NCBI GenBank assembly: GCA_964616395.1
Contig: CAZTUT010000034.1
Span: forward strand, 1-22,626
Reading direction: 5' to 3'
Source of the DNA: JALHMQ01 sp964616395
GTDB lineage: Bacteria; Pseudomonadota; Gammaproteobacteria; Burkholderiales; Burkholderiaceae_F
Length of the DNA stretch: 22,626 nucleotides
In this document: one piece after another, positions 7,838-15,043 of the stretch
Position numbering within the stretch: position 1 is the stretch's first letter
Layout of the letters: each line of letters begins with the position of its first letter
Program-made: the position numbers and the translations under genes
The notes under the pieces: model-generated
Database searches by the model: none
Told to the model about the DNA's origin: nothing
Seen by the model: the letters and a program-made list of their open reading frames with translations, nothing else

Positions 7838-10291
7838 CTATGGTGTGTCGTCGGACGCGCGGAAACGCCGCAGCAGCAGCGCGTTGGTCACCACGCTGAC
7901 GCTGCTGAAGGCCATCGCCGCGCCGGCGATCACCGGCGACAGCAGGCCGGCGGCCGCCAGCGGAATGCCGACCACGTTGTAGGCGAACGCCCAGAACAGG
8001 TTCTGCCGGATCTTGCGCACGGTGGCGCGCGACAGCGCGATCGCCTCGGCCACCAGGCGCGGGTCGGGCCGCATCAGCGTGATGCCGGCGGCGTGCATCG
8101 CGATATCGGTACCGCTGCCGAGCGCGATGCCCAGGTCAGCAGCGGCCAGCGCGGGCGCGTCGTTGATGCCGTCGCCGACCATCGCCACGCGCGTGCCGTC
8201 GGCGCGAAACGCGGTCACTGCTGCCGCCTTGTCGCGCGGCATCACCTGCGCGCGCACCTCGGTGATGCCGACCTCGCGCGCCACCCGCGCGGCGGCGCCG
8301 GCGTTGTCGCCGGTCAGCAGCGCGGTGCCGATGCCAGCCGCATGCAGCGCGCGCACGGCCGCCGCCGACTGCGCGCGTGGCGGATCGGAAAACGCGAGCA
8401 GCGCCAGCAGCCGCGGGCCGTCGGGGTCGCGCCGCGCCAGCCAAGACACAGTGTGGCCGTCGGCTTCGAGCGCATCGGCGCGCGCGCGCAGCAGGCCCAT
8501 GTCCACGCCGAGCGACTGCATCCAGCGCGCCTGCCCGAACAGGTGCTCGGTGCCGTCGATCACCGCGCTGACGCCGCGCCCCGGCACCACCTTCGCCTGC
8601 GTCACATCCAGCGTTTCGCTTGTCCCGAAATATGTACCTGACCCCGATTTCTGCTGCGCGCGGAGCGCGGCGGCGAGCGGGTGGGTGCTGGCCTGGTTGA
8701 CGGCGGTGGCGAGTGCCAGCACGCGGTCGACGGGAAGGTCGAGGGGCTCGATGGCGGCGAGCTGCGGCTGGCCGACGGTGAGGGTGCCGGTCTTGTCGAA
8801 CACCACGAGGCCGATGTCGCGCGCGACTTCGAGCGCTTCGGCGTCCTTGATCAGGATGCCGCGCCGCGCCGCCACGCCGGTGCCAACGATGATCGCAGCC
8901 GGCGTGGCCAGCCCCAGCGCGCACGGGCAGGCGATCACCAGCACGCTGACCGCGCGCACCAGCGCGGTCTCCACGCCCGCGCCGGCCAGCCACCAGCCGG
9001 CCAGCGTGAGCACGGCGATCGCCAGCACCACCGGCACGAACACCGCGGCCACGCGATCGACCAGCCGCTGGATCGGCGCCTTGGCGCTTTGCGCGTCTTC
9101 CACCAGCCGGCTGATGCGCGCCAGCATCGTCTCTGCGCCTATGGCCGTAGTCTCGATCTCGATGCGGCCGGTGGCATTGAGCGCGCCGCCGGCCACCGTG
9201 TCGCCGGGCTGCTTGTCCACCGGCACGCTCTCGCCGGTGAGCATCGACTCGTCGATCGCGCTGCTGCCGGCGCGGATCACGCCATCGACGGCGATGCGCT
9301 CGCCGGGCAGCGCCACCACGCGGTCGCCCACGCGCACCGCTTCCACTGGCACCTCGCGCTCGCCATCGGCCGCCAGCAGCCGCGCGGTGGCCGGGCGCAG
9401 CTGGCCGAGCAGCCGCACCGCTTCCGAGGCCTGGCGCTTGGCGCGTGCTTCCAGCCACTTGCCCAGCAGCACGAGCGCGATCACCACCGCCGAGGCTTCG
9501 AAGTACAGGTGATGGCCGTCGTGCCCCTCGATCAGCCACAGGTACAGCGACAGCCCGTAGGCGGCCAGCGTGCCGATCGACACCAGCAGATCCATGTTGC
9601 CGGTGCCGGCGCGCAGCGCGCGCCACGCGGCCCCATAGAAGCGCCGCGCCAGCCAGAACTGCACCGGCGTGGCGAGCAGCCATTGCAGCCACGCCGGCGG
9701 CATCAGCTGCAGGCCGGTCCAGCCGACCAGCATCGGCGCCACCAGCGGTGCGGCCAGCAGCAGCGCCAGCAGCGCGTCGCGTCGGAGGCGCGCGGCCGGG
9801 TCGGCGCGCGCTGCGCCGGCTGTGCCCGTACCCGTGTCCGCTGTGGGCTCGGACTCGGCCTGCGCGCTGTAGCCCGCGTCCTGCACCGCACGCGCCAGCG
9901 CGCCCGCGGTCACGCCGGCCAGCGTAGTCACGGTGGCGGTCTCGCTGGCCAGATTGACGCTCGCCTCCAGCACGCCCGGCACCGCGCCGAGCGCCTTCTC
10001 CACGCGCGACACGCAGCTGGCGCAGGTCATGCCGTCGATGCGCAGCCGCTGCGTGGTCGTGGGCACCTCGTAGCCGGCGGCATCGACTGCCTGCACCAGC
10101 GCGCGCAGCGGCAGCGGCTGCGCCAGTTGCACCGCGGCCTGCTCGGTGGCGAGGTTGACGCTGACCTGTGCCACGCCCGGCAGCGTGGCCAGCGCCTTCT
10201 CCACATGCGCAACGCAGGCCGCACAGGTCATGCCCTTGATGGGCAGCACCTGGCGCGTGGGCGCGGTAGCGGAGGTTGAGGCGGCAGTCAT
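7838..10291 (-). CDS. copA: Copper-exporting P-type ATPase with two HMA domains
   Basis: The 817-residue P1B-type ATPase pumps Cu(I) out of the cytoplasm. Two N-terminal metal-binding domains carry GMTCAAC (Cys23, Cys26) and GMTCASC (Cys90, Cys93). The actuator loop has DESMLTGESVPVDK, the sixth membrane helix the copper-specifying CPC (Cys455-Pro-Cys457), and the phosphorylation site DKTGT (Asp499). The nucleotide domain has the STHPL motif and the hinge has MVGDGINDAPAL. Near the C-terminus AFAYNVVGIPLAAAG and AMAFSSVSVVTNALLL are typical of CopA. An in-frame segment at about residues 548-557 (KSGSGTYFGT), just after the HP motif, looks like a DNA-repeat insertion (see repeat at 8621). No CueR-type gene or canonical CueR site is adjacent, and the upstream Shine-Dalgarno is weak. 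Confidence 0.97.
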   Translation of the reverse strand: MTAASTSATAPTRQVLPIKGMTCAACVAHVEKALATLPGVAQVSVNLATEQAAVQLAQPLPLRALVQAVDAAGYEVPTTTQRLRIDGMTCASCVSRVEKALGAVPGVLEASVNLASETATVTTLAGVTAGALARAVQDAGYSAQAESEPTADTGTGTAGAARADPAARLRRDALLALLLAAPLVAPMLVGWTGLQLMPPAWLQWLLATPVQFWLARRFYGAAWRALRAGTGNMDLLVSIGTLAAYGLSLYLWLIEGHDGHHLYFEASAVVIALVLLGKWLEARAKRQASEAVRLLGQLRPATARLLAADGEREVPVEAVRVGDRVVALPGERIAVDGVIRAGSSAIDESMLTGESVPVDKQPGDTVAGGALNATGRIEIETTAIGAETMLARISRLVEDAQSAKAPIQRLVDRVAAVFVPVVLAIAVLTLAGWWLAGAGVETALVRAVSVLVIACPCALGLATPAAIIVGTGVAARRGILIKDAEALEVARDIGLVVFDKTGTLTVGQPQLAAIEPLDLPVDRVLALATAVNQASTHPLAAALRAQQKSGSGTYFGTSETLDVTQAKVVPGRGVSAVIDGTEHLFGQARWMQSLGVDMGLLRARADALEADGHTVSWLARRDPDGPRLLALLAFSDPPRAQSAAAVRALHAAGIGTALLTGDNAGAAARVAREVGITEVRAQVMPRDKAAAVTAFRADGTRVAMVGDGINDAPALAAADLGIALGSGTDIAMHAAGITLMRPDPRLVAEAIALSRATVRKIRQNLFWAFAYNVVGIPLAAAGLLSPVIAGAAMAFSSVSVVTNALLLRRFRASDDTP
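8621..8650 (-). repeat. Dispersed-repeat-like 30-bp insert inside copA
   Basis: On the minus strand the segment reads AAATC, GGGGTCAGGTACATATTT, then CGGGACA. It is far AT-richer than the surrounding gene. It matches, from memory, a short intergenic motif (GGGGTCAGGTACATATTT) that recurs many times in some beta- and gammaproteobacterial genomes, often near REP-type transposase genes. Its length is 30 bp, so the reading frame is kept and it encodes KSGSGTYFGT, in the loop between the HP motif and the VVPGRG strand of the nucleotide-binding domain. No second copy is visible in this window, so the repeat identity rests on recall. Confidence 0.5.
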
Positions 10292-10344
10292 GGCGAGGCA
10301 GACGTCATGCTACGCAGAAGCGCTGCGGCGTGCGGCGGCCGAAC

Positions 10345-10359
10345 GCGCTAACGTAGCGC
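10345..10359. promoter_or_regulatory. Perfect dyad between copA and the CIA30 gene
   Basis: GCGCTA-ACG-TAGCGC is a 6+3+6 inverted repeat in the 90-bp region separating divergent copA and the CIA30-domain gene, 54 bp from the copA start and 23 bp from the other start. Its position would suit a shared operator. It does not match the CueR consensus I know. Confidence 0.35.
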
Positions 10360-10381
10360 ACGTGATTACCGGAACCCCACC

Positions 10382-11050
10382 ATGCCGCGATCGTCGACCC
10401 CGCTGCGAAGCCCGTCCATCCGCAGCGCGCGCCTCGAGTGGCGCGGGCTGTCCCGCGTTGCCGGGGCGGCGCTGGGCCTGTGGGTCCTGATCGGCGCGCC
10501 GGTCCACGCGCAGCCTGCGATGAGTCCTTCAGCGAACACACCGCCCGGTCAGCCCGCCGCGGAGCGCGAGCAGGCGTCGGCATGGTCGATCGTCAACGAT
10601 GGCGTGATGGGCGGCGTGTCGTCATCGCGGGTGCAGCCGGCCGATGACGGCCTGCGTTTCTCGGGAGATGTCCGGCTCGAGTTCAACGGCGGCTTTGCGT
10701 CGATGCGCCGCGCCGCGCCGTGGCCGGCCGATAGTGCCGGCGTGCGGCTGCGCGCACGCGGCGACGGCAACGCCTACCGGCTGGTGATCTACACGCGCGA
10801 TCCGGCCAGCGGCCGGCCGCAGCCCTACTCGTACTACGCGGTGTTCACGCCGTCGGCCGACGCGTCGACCTGGATCGACCTGCGTTGGCCGCAGTTCCGC
10901 GCCAACTTCCGTGGTCGCGCCGTGCCCGGCGCGCCGCCGCTCGTGGCCGCCAACGTGATCGGCGTTGGCGTGATGATCACGAAGGACGAGCACCGCGCCG
11001 GGCAGGGCGCGTTCGTTCTTGACCTGGCGGAAATCGCGCCGCTGCCCTGA
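10382..11050 (+). CDS. Exported CIA30-domain protein
   Basis: The protein has 222 residues. A long basic N-region precedes a hydrophobic stretch (VAGAALGLWVLIGAPVHA) and an AHA/VHA-type cleavage before Gln-Pro, so it should be exported. The mature part is a beta-sandwich of the CIA30 (NDUFAF1-like) family: the diagnostic opening WSIVNDGVMGGVSSS, followed by LRFSGDVRLEFNGGFASMR, VRLRARGDGNAYRLVI, and the ending VIGVGVMITKDEHRAGQGAFVLDLAEI. In mitochondria CIA30 assists complex I assembly. In bacteria the domain is mostly of unknown function and is thought to bind carbohydrate-like or protein ligands. It is divergent from copA and converges on the desaturase-like gene 51 bp away. A copper-related role is not indicated. 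Confidence 0.85.
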   Translation: MPRSSTPLRSPSIRSARLEWRGLSRVAGAALGLWVLIGAPVHAQPAMSPSANTPPGQPAAEREQASAWSIVNDGVMGGVSSSRVQPADDGLRFSGDVRLEFNGGFASMRRAAPWPADSAGVRLRARGDGNAYRLVIYTRDPASGRPQPYSYYAVFTPSADASTWIDLRWPQFRANFRGRAVPGAPPLVAANVIGVGVMITKDEHRAGQGAFVLDLAEIAPLP

Positions 11051-11101
11051 GCCGGTCCGCATCGGCGGCAGCGTGCAGCGGCGCATCGCCCGCACCTGGC
11101 G

Positions 11102-11788
11102 TCAGCGCGCCGCAGTCGCCGGTAGCCAGCGCACGCCGCTGGGCATCACGCGCAGCGGGCGCACGGCGAAGTCGGGGCGTTGCGTTTCGTCGCGAGCGTC
11201 GTTGCGCGCATCGTGATATGCCGCGCGACGCGTTGCCAGCCCCATCGCCGCCAGCTCGCGCTCGTCGTCGCGGCGGCGGATGCCGGTCAGCCGCTCGATC
11301 GCGCGCTCGATGCGCGTCCACCACTGCGCTTCCTCCAGCACCGGGTTCAGGAAGTTGGTGATCACGCAGTAGTGGGTGTTGCGCTGGCCCTGGTGATGGC
11401 GGCTGTGGTGGCGCGTGGTCTGCAAGATTTGGGTGCGGTGCAACCAGGCCACCGGGCGCGGCAGCTCTGCTGCCTGCATATGCGCCCACTTGTGGATCTG
11501 ATTTGCGTTGGCCACCAGCAGCACGAACAGCAGCACGTGCCAGCTCAGCACGCCCAGTGCTGCGCACACCGACACCGCGACCGCACCCAGCAGCCACAGG
11601 TCCCAGCTGCTGGCCCAGTAGCCCTTGGCCAGGAACTCGCGCGGCCGCGCGTGGTGGCGCAGGTTGTCGCGCGCGACCCGGCCGAGCGGGCCGTCGCCGA
11701 CGCGCGCATACGCGTCTTCCCACCAGTGAACCAGACCGGACACGAAGTCGGCAAGCAGCACGACCGCGACGATCTCGAGCAGCAACAC
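11102..11788 (-). CDS. CarF / TMEM189 (Kua)-family desaturase homologue
   Basis: The 228-residue inner-membrane protein starts at GTG 11788 (GGAGG 4 nt upstream; a TTG one codon on is also possible). Two to four hydrophobic segments alternate with His clusters: HWWED (His21), LRHHARP (His45-46), NQIHKWAHM (His99, His103), LHRTQ (His117), TTRHHSRHH (His127, 128, 131, 132) and NTHYCVITNFLNPVLE (His139). The last blocks closely follow the animal TMEM189/PEDS1 pattern 'HHRIHH..PH..YFCITTGWLN.PLE'. That family, with Myxococcus CarF, includes plasmanylethanolamine desaturase, which makes the vinyl-ether bond of plasmalogens. The 'RHDF' His of the animal enzymes after HH..P is not present here (REFLAKGYW), so the exact reaction is uncertain. 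No ether-lipid gene is nearby. Confidence 0.85.
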   Translation of the reverse strand: MLLLEIVAVVLLADFVSGLVHWWEDAYARVGDGPLGRVARDNLRHHARPREFLAKGYWASSWDLWLLGAVAVSVCAALGVLSWHVLLFVLLVANANQIHKWAHMQAAELPRPVAWLHRTQILQTTRHHSRHHQGQRNTHYCVITNFLNPVLEEAQWWTRIERAIERLTGIRRRDDERELAAMGLATRRAAYHDARNDARDETQRPDFAVRPLRVMPSGVRWLPATAAR

Positions 11789-12252
11789 AGGGCCTCCGAA
11801 GGCAAGCCGTCACATGACGGCATGCGCAGCGTCGGCGTGGCGCGTGCGGCGGACAAGGCGCTGCTGGCGCGGTAGCGCGGCGCGGTACCGCCGGGCGCGC
11901 TTGGCGCCATCGCCGCAAAGACAAGGCGCGCTCGGGCCTGCGCCGTCGCGCTGGCAGCCCGCCCGGTCGATCAGGCTGTGCTCGCTGTAGCGCGCCGTCG
12001 CCCCGGTCGCGGCGGTCTTTGCAGCGTGCGACGTCGTGCGGTCGACGGTCAGCGCCGCTCAGTTGGCGAACTCATGCTCCGTATCGCGCGCGCCGCCGCA
12101 GGGCCGCGCCATGTTCCGCATCTGCTGCACTGCGCATTCGCTCCTCTGTTGACCCCCCGCAACAGGGCACTGCCCCCGCGGCATAGATTGAAATGGACCG
12201 GATGGCGTGGCAATCGGCCCCGCGTCTGGGTCCATCCCGTGAAAGGGAAGCC
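11789..12252. other. 464-bp region without a supported gene
   Basis: Only short, Arg-rich frames without ribosome sites are present, and none resembles a protein I know. It holds the 5' regions of the leftward desaturase-like gene and the rightward binding-protein gene. A TTGACC at 12149-12154 has no -10 at proper spacing (the TAGATT at 12184 is 29 bp away). No tRNA-like fold or repeat was recognised. Confidence 0.55.
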
Positions 12253-13137
12253 ATGAACAAGAACCTCACCCCTCTGGCCGTGCTGATCGCCGCAAGCCTC
12301 GGCGCCCTGCCTGTCGCAGCGCAAACCCTGAAGAAGGTGGCCGACAGCAACACCATCACGGTTGCCCACCGCGAAGCCTCAGTGCCCTTCAGCTACCTCG
12401 TCGATGGTCAGCCGGTGGGATTTGCCGTGGACTTGACGGCAGCCATCGTCGACGACGTTCGCAAGGCGGTGCAGCGCCCCGCCCTGGCTGTACGCAGCGT
12501 GCCCGTCACGGGCGCCAATCGCATCCCGCTGCTGGTCGATGGCAGCATTGACCTCGAATGCGGCTCGACCACCAATACCGCCGCGCGCGGCAAGGACGTC
12601 AGCTTCGCCATCAGCCACTTCTACACGGGCACACGGCTGCTGGTTCGCGTCGACTCGGGCATCCGAAACTACGGCGACCTGGCTGGCAAGACCGCGGCCA
12701 GCGTGGCTGGCAGCACCAACGAAAAGGTCCTGCGTCAGACCAGCGATGACCGCCGGCTGGGCGTCCAGGTCGTGCTGGGCAAGGACTACGCCGAGGCCCT
12801 GGCGCTGGTGGAGCGCGGCGATGCCGTGGCGCTGGCGCTGGACGACATCCTGCTCTTCGGCCTGCGTGCGAATGCCGCGAATCCGGCCGCGCTGGAGGTG
12901 GTGGGCGACACGCTGCAGATCGAGCCCTATGGCTGCATGCTGCGCAAGGGCGACCCCGATTTCAAGTCGCTGGTCGATGGCACGATCTCACGGCTGATGG
13001 CCTCCGGCGAATTCGCGCGCCTGTACACGAAGTGGTTCATGGCGCCCATCCCGCCGCGCGGCGCAGTGTTGAACATGCCGATGAGCGAGGCGCTGCGCAA
13101 CAACCTGCGGGTGCGCAGCGACCAGCCGGCGATGTGA
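12253..13137 (+). CDS. Amino-acid ABC transporter substrate-binding protein, GltI-type
   Basis: The 294-residue periplasmic protein starts at ATG 12253 (AAGGGAAG just upstream). The frame is open 60 nt further, but that would bury the signal peptide. The signal peptide is MNKNLTPLAVLIAASLGALPVAA before Gln. The mature protein has the SBP_bac_3 pattern of glutamate/aspartate binders: KVADSNTITVAHREASVPFSYL, GFAVDLTAAIVDDV, and especially VTGANRIPLLVDGSIDLECGSTTNTAAR, which is characteristic of GltI-like proteins. KTAASVAGSTNEKVL and ALALDDILLFGL mark the second lobe. No permease or ATPase gene is adjacent, so it is an orphan binding protein that must dock on a transporter encoded elsewhere or serve in sensing. 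Confidence 0.92.
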   Translation: MNKNLTPLAVLIAASLGALPVAAQTLKKVADSNTITVAHREASVPFSYLVDGQPVGFAVDLTAAIVDDVRKAVQRPALAVRSVPVTGANRIPLLVDGSIDLECGSTTNTAARGKDVSFAISHFYTGTRLLVRVDSGIRNYGDLAGKTAASVAGSTNEKVLRQTSDDRRLGVQVVLGKDYAEALALVERGDAVALALDDILLFGLRANAANPAALEVVGDTLQIEPYGCMLRKGDPDFKSLVDGTISRLMASGEFARLYTKWFMAPIPPRGAVLNMPMSEALRNNLRVRSDQPAM

Positions 13138-13188
13138 AGCGCGCCTGCACCGCACCGACCGACCCGAGCGGCGCGCCAACGTCGCGCC

Positions 13189-13319
13189 ACGATCCGTCCT
13201 GGCATCGGGGTGGCCCAAGCCAGGGTGGCTCGTGGCGGTTGGACCGGGGGGGCGCCGTCGGTGCGAAACTCCACGGATCGTCCTGCGTTCGTGCGAGTGC
13301 CTGATGGGTGACGATCCGT
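13189..13319. repeat. Three copies of a 9-bp word in alternating orientation
   Basis: ACGATCCGT occurs at 13189-13197, its reverse complement ACGGATCGT at 13273-13281, and ACGATCCGT again at 13311-13319, just inside the small membrane-protein gene. The first two also share a following TCCTG. This could be a set of protein-binding sites or chance in GC-rich DNA. Confidence 0.3.
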
Positions 13320-13546
13320 CGCTGGTGACAGTGCAGACTGCTGTTGCGCTGATCGCGGTCCTCGTGAGCATCGCGCTGGCTGCGCTGGCGTGGACCCGGC
13401 GCCAGCGCGCGACCCGGCAGGCGATCGGCGTGACACTGTTGGTGTTCGGTGCCGTCGCAACGCCGTTGGCTGGCGTGGTCGGCCTGCTGCCTGCGTCCCT
13501 AGGTTTTGCCGTTCTCGTGGCGAGCTGGCAGGCACCGCGCGAGTAG
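13304..13546 (+). CDS. 80-residue membrane protein, unknown function
   Basis: The frame starts at ATG 13304 and encodes an acidic N-terminus (MGDDPSLV), a first membrane helix (VQTAVALIAVLVSIALAALAW), a basic loop (TRRQRATRQ), then one long or two short helices (AIGVTLLVFGAVATPLAGVVGLLPASLGFAVLVASW) and a short PRE end. The positive-inside rule puts the loop in the cytoplasm. No good Shine-Dalgarno is visible and I do not recognise the family. Clean alternation of hydrophobic and charged segments supports coding, but a chance frame cannot be excluded. Confidence 0.5.
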   Translation: MGDDPSLVTVQTAVALIAVLVSIALAALAWTRRQRATRQAIGVTLLVFGAVATPLAGVVGLLPASLGFAVLVASWQAPRE

Positions 13547-13608
13547 CGGGCAAGCCCCGCAAACGCTGACCCTTGTTCGAGGGGTACCGCACTGCTGTTC
13601 CGATGAGG

Positions 13609-13663
13609 CTTGATTTGAGGCAAGCCGGCCGCCGACGTTGCGCCTAGCCTCAGACGCATCAAG
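13609..13663. promoter_or_regulatory. Interrupted inverted repeat upstream of the multihaem cytochrome
   Basis: CTTGAT (13609-13614) and TGAGGC (13616-13621) are complementary to GCCTCA (13647-13652) and ATCAAG (13658-13663), giving a nested two-part stem around a GC-rich loop. TGAGGC also occurs at 13604-13609, so an alternative pairing exists. Its location between the small membrane-protein stop and the cytochrome start allows an operator, a leader structure or a terminator; there is no T run. Confidence 0.4.
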
Positions 13664-13672
13664 TCCAGCGCG

Positions 13673-13683
13673 GCAAGTCTTGC
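13673..13683. promoter_or_regulatory. 11-bp palindrome before the cytochrome ribosome site
   Basis: GCAAG-T-CTTGC is a perfect palindrome ending 12 bp before the GGGGAGG ribosome site of the cytochrome gene. Its position suits a repressor site or a small 5'-UTR hairpin. Confidence 0.35.
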
Positions 13684-13708
13684 TGCGCGTGCTTTTGGGG
13701 AGGCTCAA

Positions 13709-14902
13709 ATGCTCAACAGGCGAATGTTGATGGTCGTTGCCGGCGCGTTGCTTGCGCTGACGGGCTGCACGATGAAGGATGTCGGCAGCGCAGCGTCGGA
13801 CCGGTTCGTCGGCTCCGACGAGTGCCGCGCCTGCCACAAGGCGGAGTTCAAGACCTGGCAGGCGACGCTTCACAGCAAGATGGTGCAGCCGGCCTCGCGC
13901 GCGGTGCTGAAAGATGCTGCCGATGCCTGGGGCAAGGACGCCAAGGGCAACGCCGGGCCCGCCAAGGGCAACATCGACGGCAAGGGCTACGCGCTGGCCG
14001 ATGTCCAGATGGTGGTCGGCAGCAAGTGGAAGCAGCGCTACCTCGTCAAGAACCCGGCGACCGGCGATCACCAGTTCCTCGACAAGCAGTGGAACAGCTA
14101 CACGAAGCAGTGGGAAGGCTACGGTCAGAAAAACGACTGGGAGACCCAGTGCGCCACCTGCCACGTGACGGGTTACCGGGTTGCGGCGCTGGACGAGAAG
14201 ACGGGCGCGGTCCGCAAGGCGACTTACTCGGAAATCAACATCGGCTGCGAGTCCTGCCACGGTCCGGGCGGCGCCCACGTGGACAGCGGAAAGAAGTCCG
14301 ACATCTTCAATCCGCGTCACGCCTCCAAGGCCGAGGCCGACAAGGTCTGCGGCTACTGCCACATCCGCACAGAGAACTATCGGTTCAAGACCGCGCAGGG
14401 CAACGCGTCCGAGCAGTTACCGCACCCGGTGGTGGGCCAGACCTACCGCGCCGGTCGCGATGACTGGACCACGTGGTATCCGGACAAGGTGCTGCTGGTC
14501 GGCATCCAGCCCGAGGATCCAGTCAACAAGAACTACCCGAAGACCGACCTGAACGACGCGTTCTACCTGGATGAGGCAGCGCAGAAGAGCGGGCTGTTCG
14601 AGGCGCGCAAGCACCACCAGCAGTATCAGGAACACCTGATGAGCAAGCACGCGCAGGCCGGCAAGGCGGGGTGCATGGACTGCCACTCGTCGCACAGCGT
14701 CGAAGGAAAGACCATCGATCCGCTGCAGAGCTGCAAGAGCTGCCACGGCGACACGTACGACGCGCGCGCGATGATGCCGGGGCTCGGCCGGACCGCGGGC
14801 GACCTGTACATGCGAGCCCACACGTTCAATCCGAATCCGCGCAAGTCGTTGGGCGGGACGTCGACCGACCTGAAGGAACCCGTTTACGCGAATCCGCGGT
14901 AG
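13709..14902 (+). CDS. Six-haem c-type cytochrome lipoprotein (cytochrome c554-like family)
   Basis: The 397-residue protein has a lipoprotein signal (MLNRRMLMVVAGALLALTGC, lipidated Cys20) and six CXXCH haem sites: CRACH 39-43, CATCH 148-152, CESCH 180-184, CGYCH 214-218, CMDCH 322-326 and CKSCH 342-346. A distal LHSKM after the first site and the VVGSKWKQRYLV...KQWN block between sites 1 and 2 are typical of the cytochrome c554-like multihaem family. It should be tethered to a membrane facing the periplasm, or on the outer membrane since +2 is Thr rather than Asp, and carry electrons. GGGGAGG precedes the ATG. Codon use is somewhat less GC-biased than in neighbours. No quinol dehydrogenase, reductase or porin partner is adjacent, so its partner is unknown. 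Cytochrome c maturation genes must be elsewhere. Confidence 0.92.
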   Translation: MLNRRMLMVVAGALLALTGCTMKDVGSAASDRFVGSDECRACHKAEFKTWQATLHSKMVQPASRAVLKDAADAWGKDAKGNAGPAKGNIDGKGYALADVQMVVGSKWKQRYLVKNPATGDHQFLDKQWNSYTKQWEGYGQKNDWETQCATCHVTGYRVAALDEKTGAVRKATYSEINIGCESCHGPGGAHVDSGKKSDIFNPRHASKAEADKVCGYCHIRTENYRFKTAQGNASEQLPHPVVGQTYRAGRDDWTTWYPDKVLLVGIQPEDPVNKNYPKTDLNDAFYLDEAAQKSGLFEARKHHQQYQEHLMSKHAQAGKAGCMDCHSSHSVEGKTIDPLQSCKSCHGDTYDARAMMPGLGRTAGDLYMRAHTFNPNPRKSLGGTSTDLKEPVYANPR

Positions 14903-14943
14903 ACAGGGTCGTCAGCAGTAACGCCGCTGACCAAAGCCCGTTA

Positions 14944-14977
14944 GCGGCATGCGCGGGCAACCGGCTGCGCATGCCGC
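14944..14977. terminator. Terminator-like hairpin between convergent genes
   Basis: GCGGCATGCGC (14944-14954) and GCGCATGCCGC (14967-14977) form a perfect 11-bp stem with a 12-nt loop, 41 nt after the cytochrome stop and 66 nt from the convergent DUF1993 stop. There is no U tract on either side. It is best read as a shared 3'-end structure that protects or helps terminate both transcripts. Confidence 0.6.
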
Positions 14978-15043
14978 CAGACTGGCCCGTGCCCGGATCG
15001 GCGCGGCCTCAGACCGCGCTCGTGCTCAGATGAGAGTCCGCGC

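Noticed and set aside
8681..10279. 532-codon plus-strand frame opposite copA
   Set aside because: Antisense shadow of conserved ATPase motifs; no ribosome site and low-complexity composition.
12149..12189. TTGACC ... TAGATT as a sigma-70 promoter for the binding-protein gene
   Set aside because: Spacing is 29 bp, far outside the usual 16-18.
11789..12252. Short frames in the gene-free stretch
   Set aside because: Arg/Pro-rich, no ribosome sites, no similarity to known proteins.
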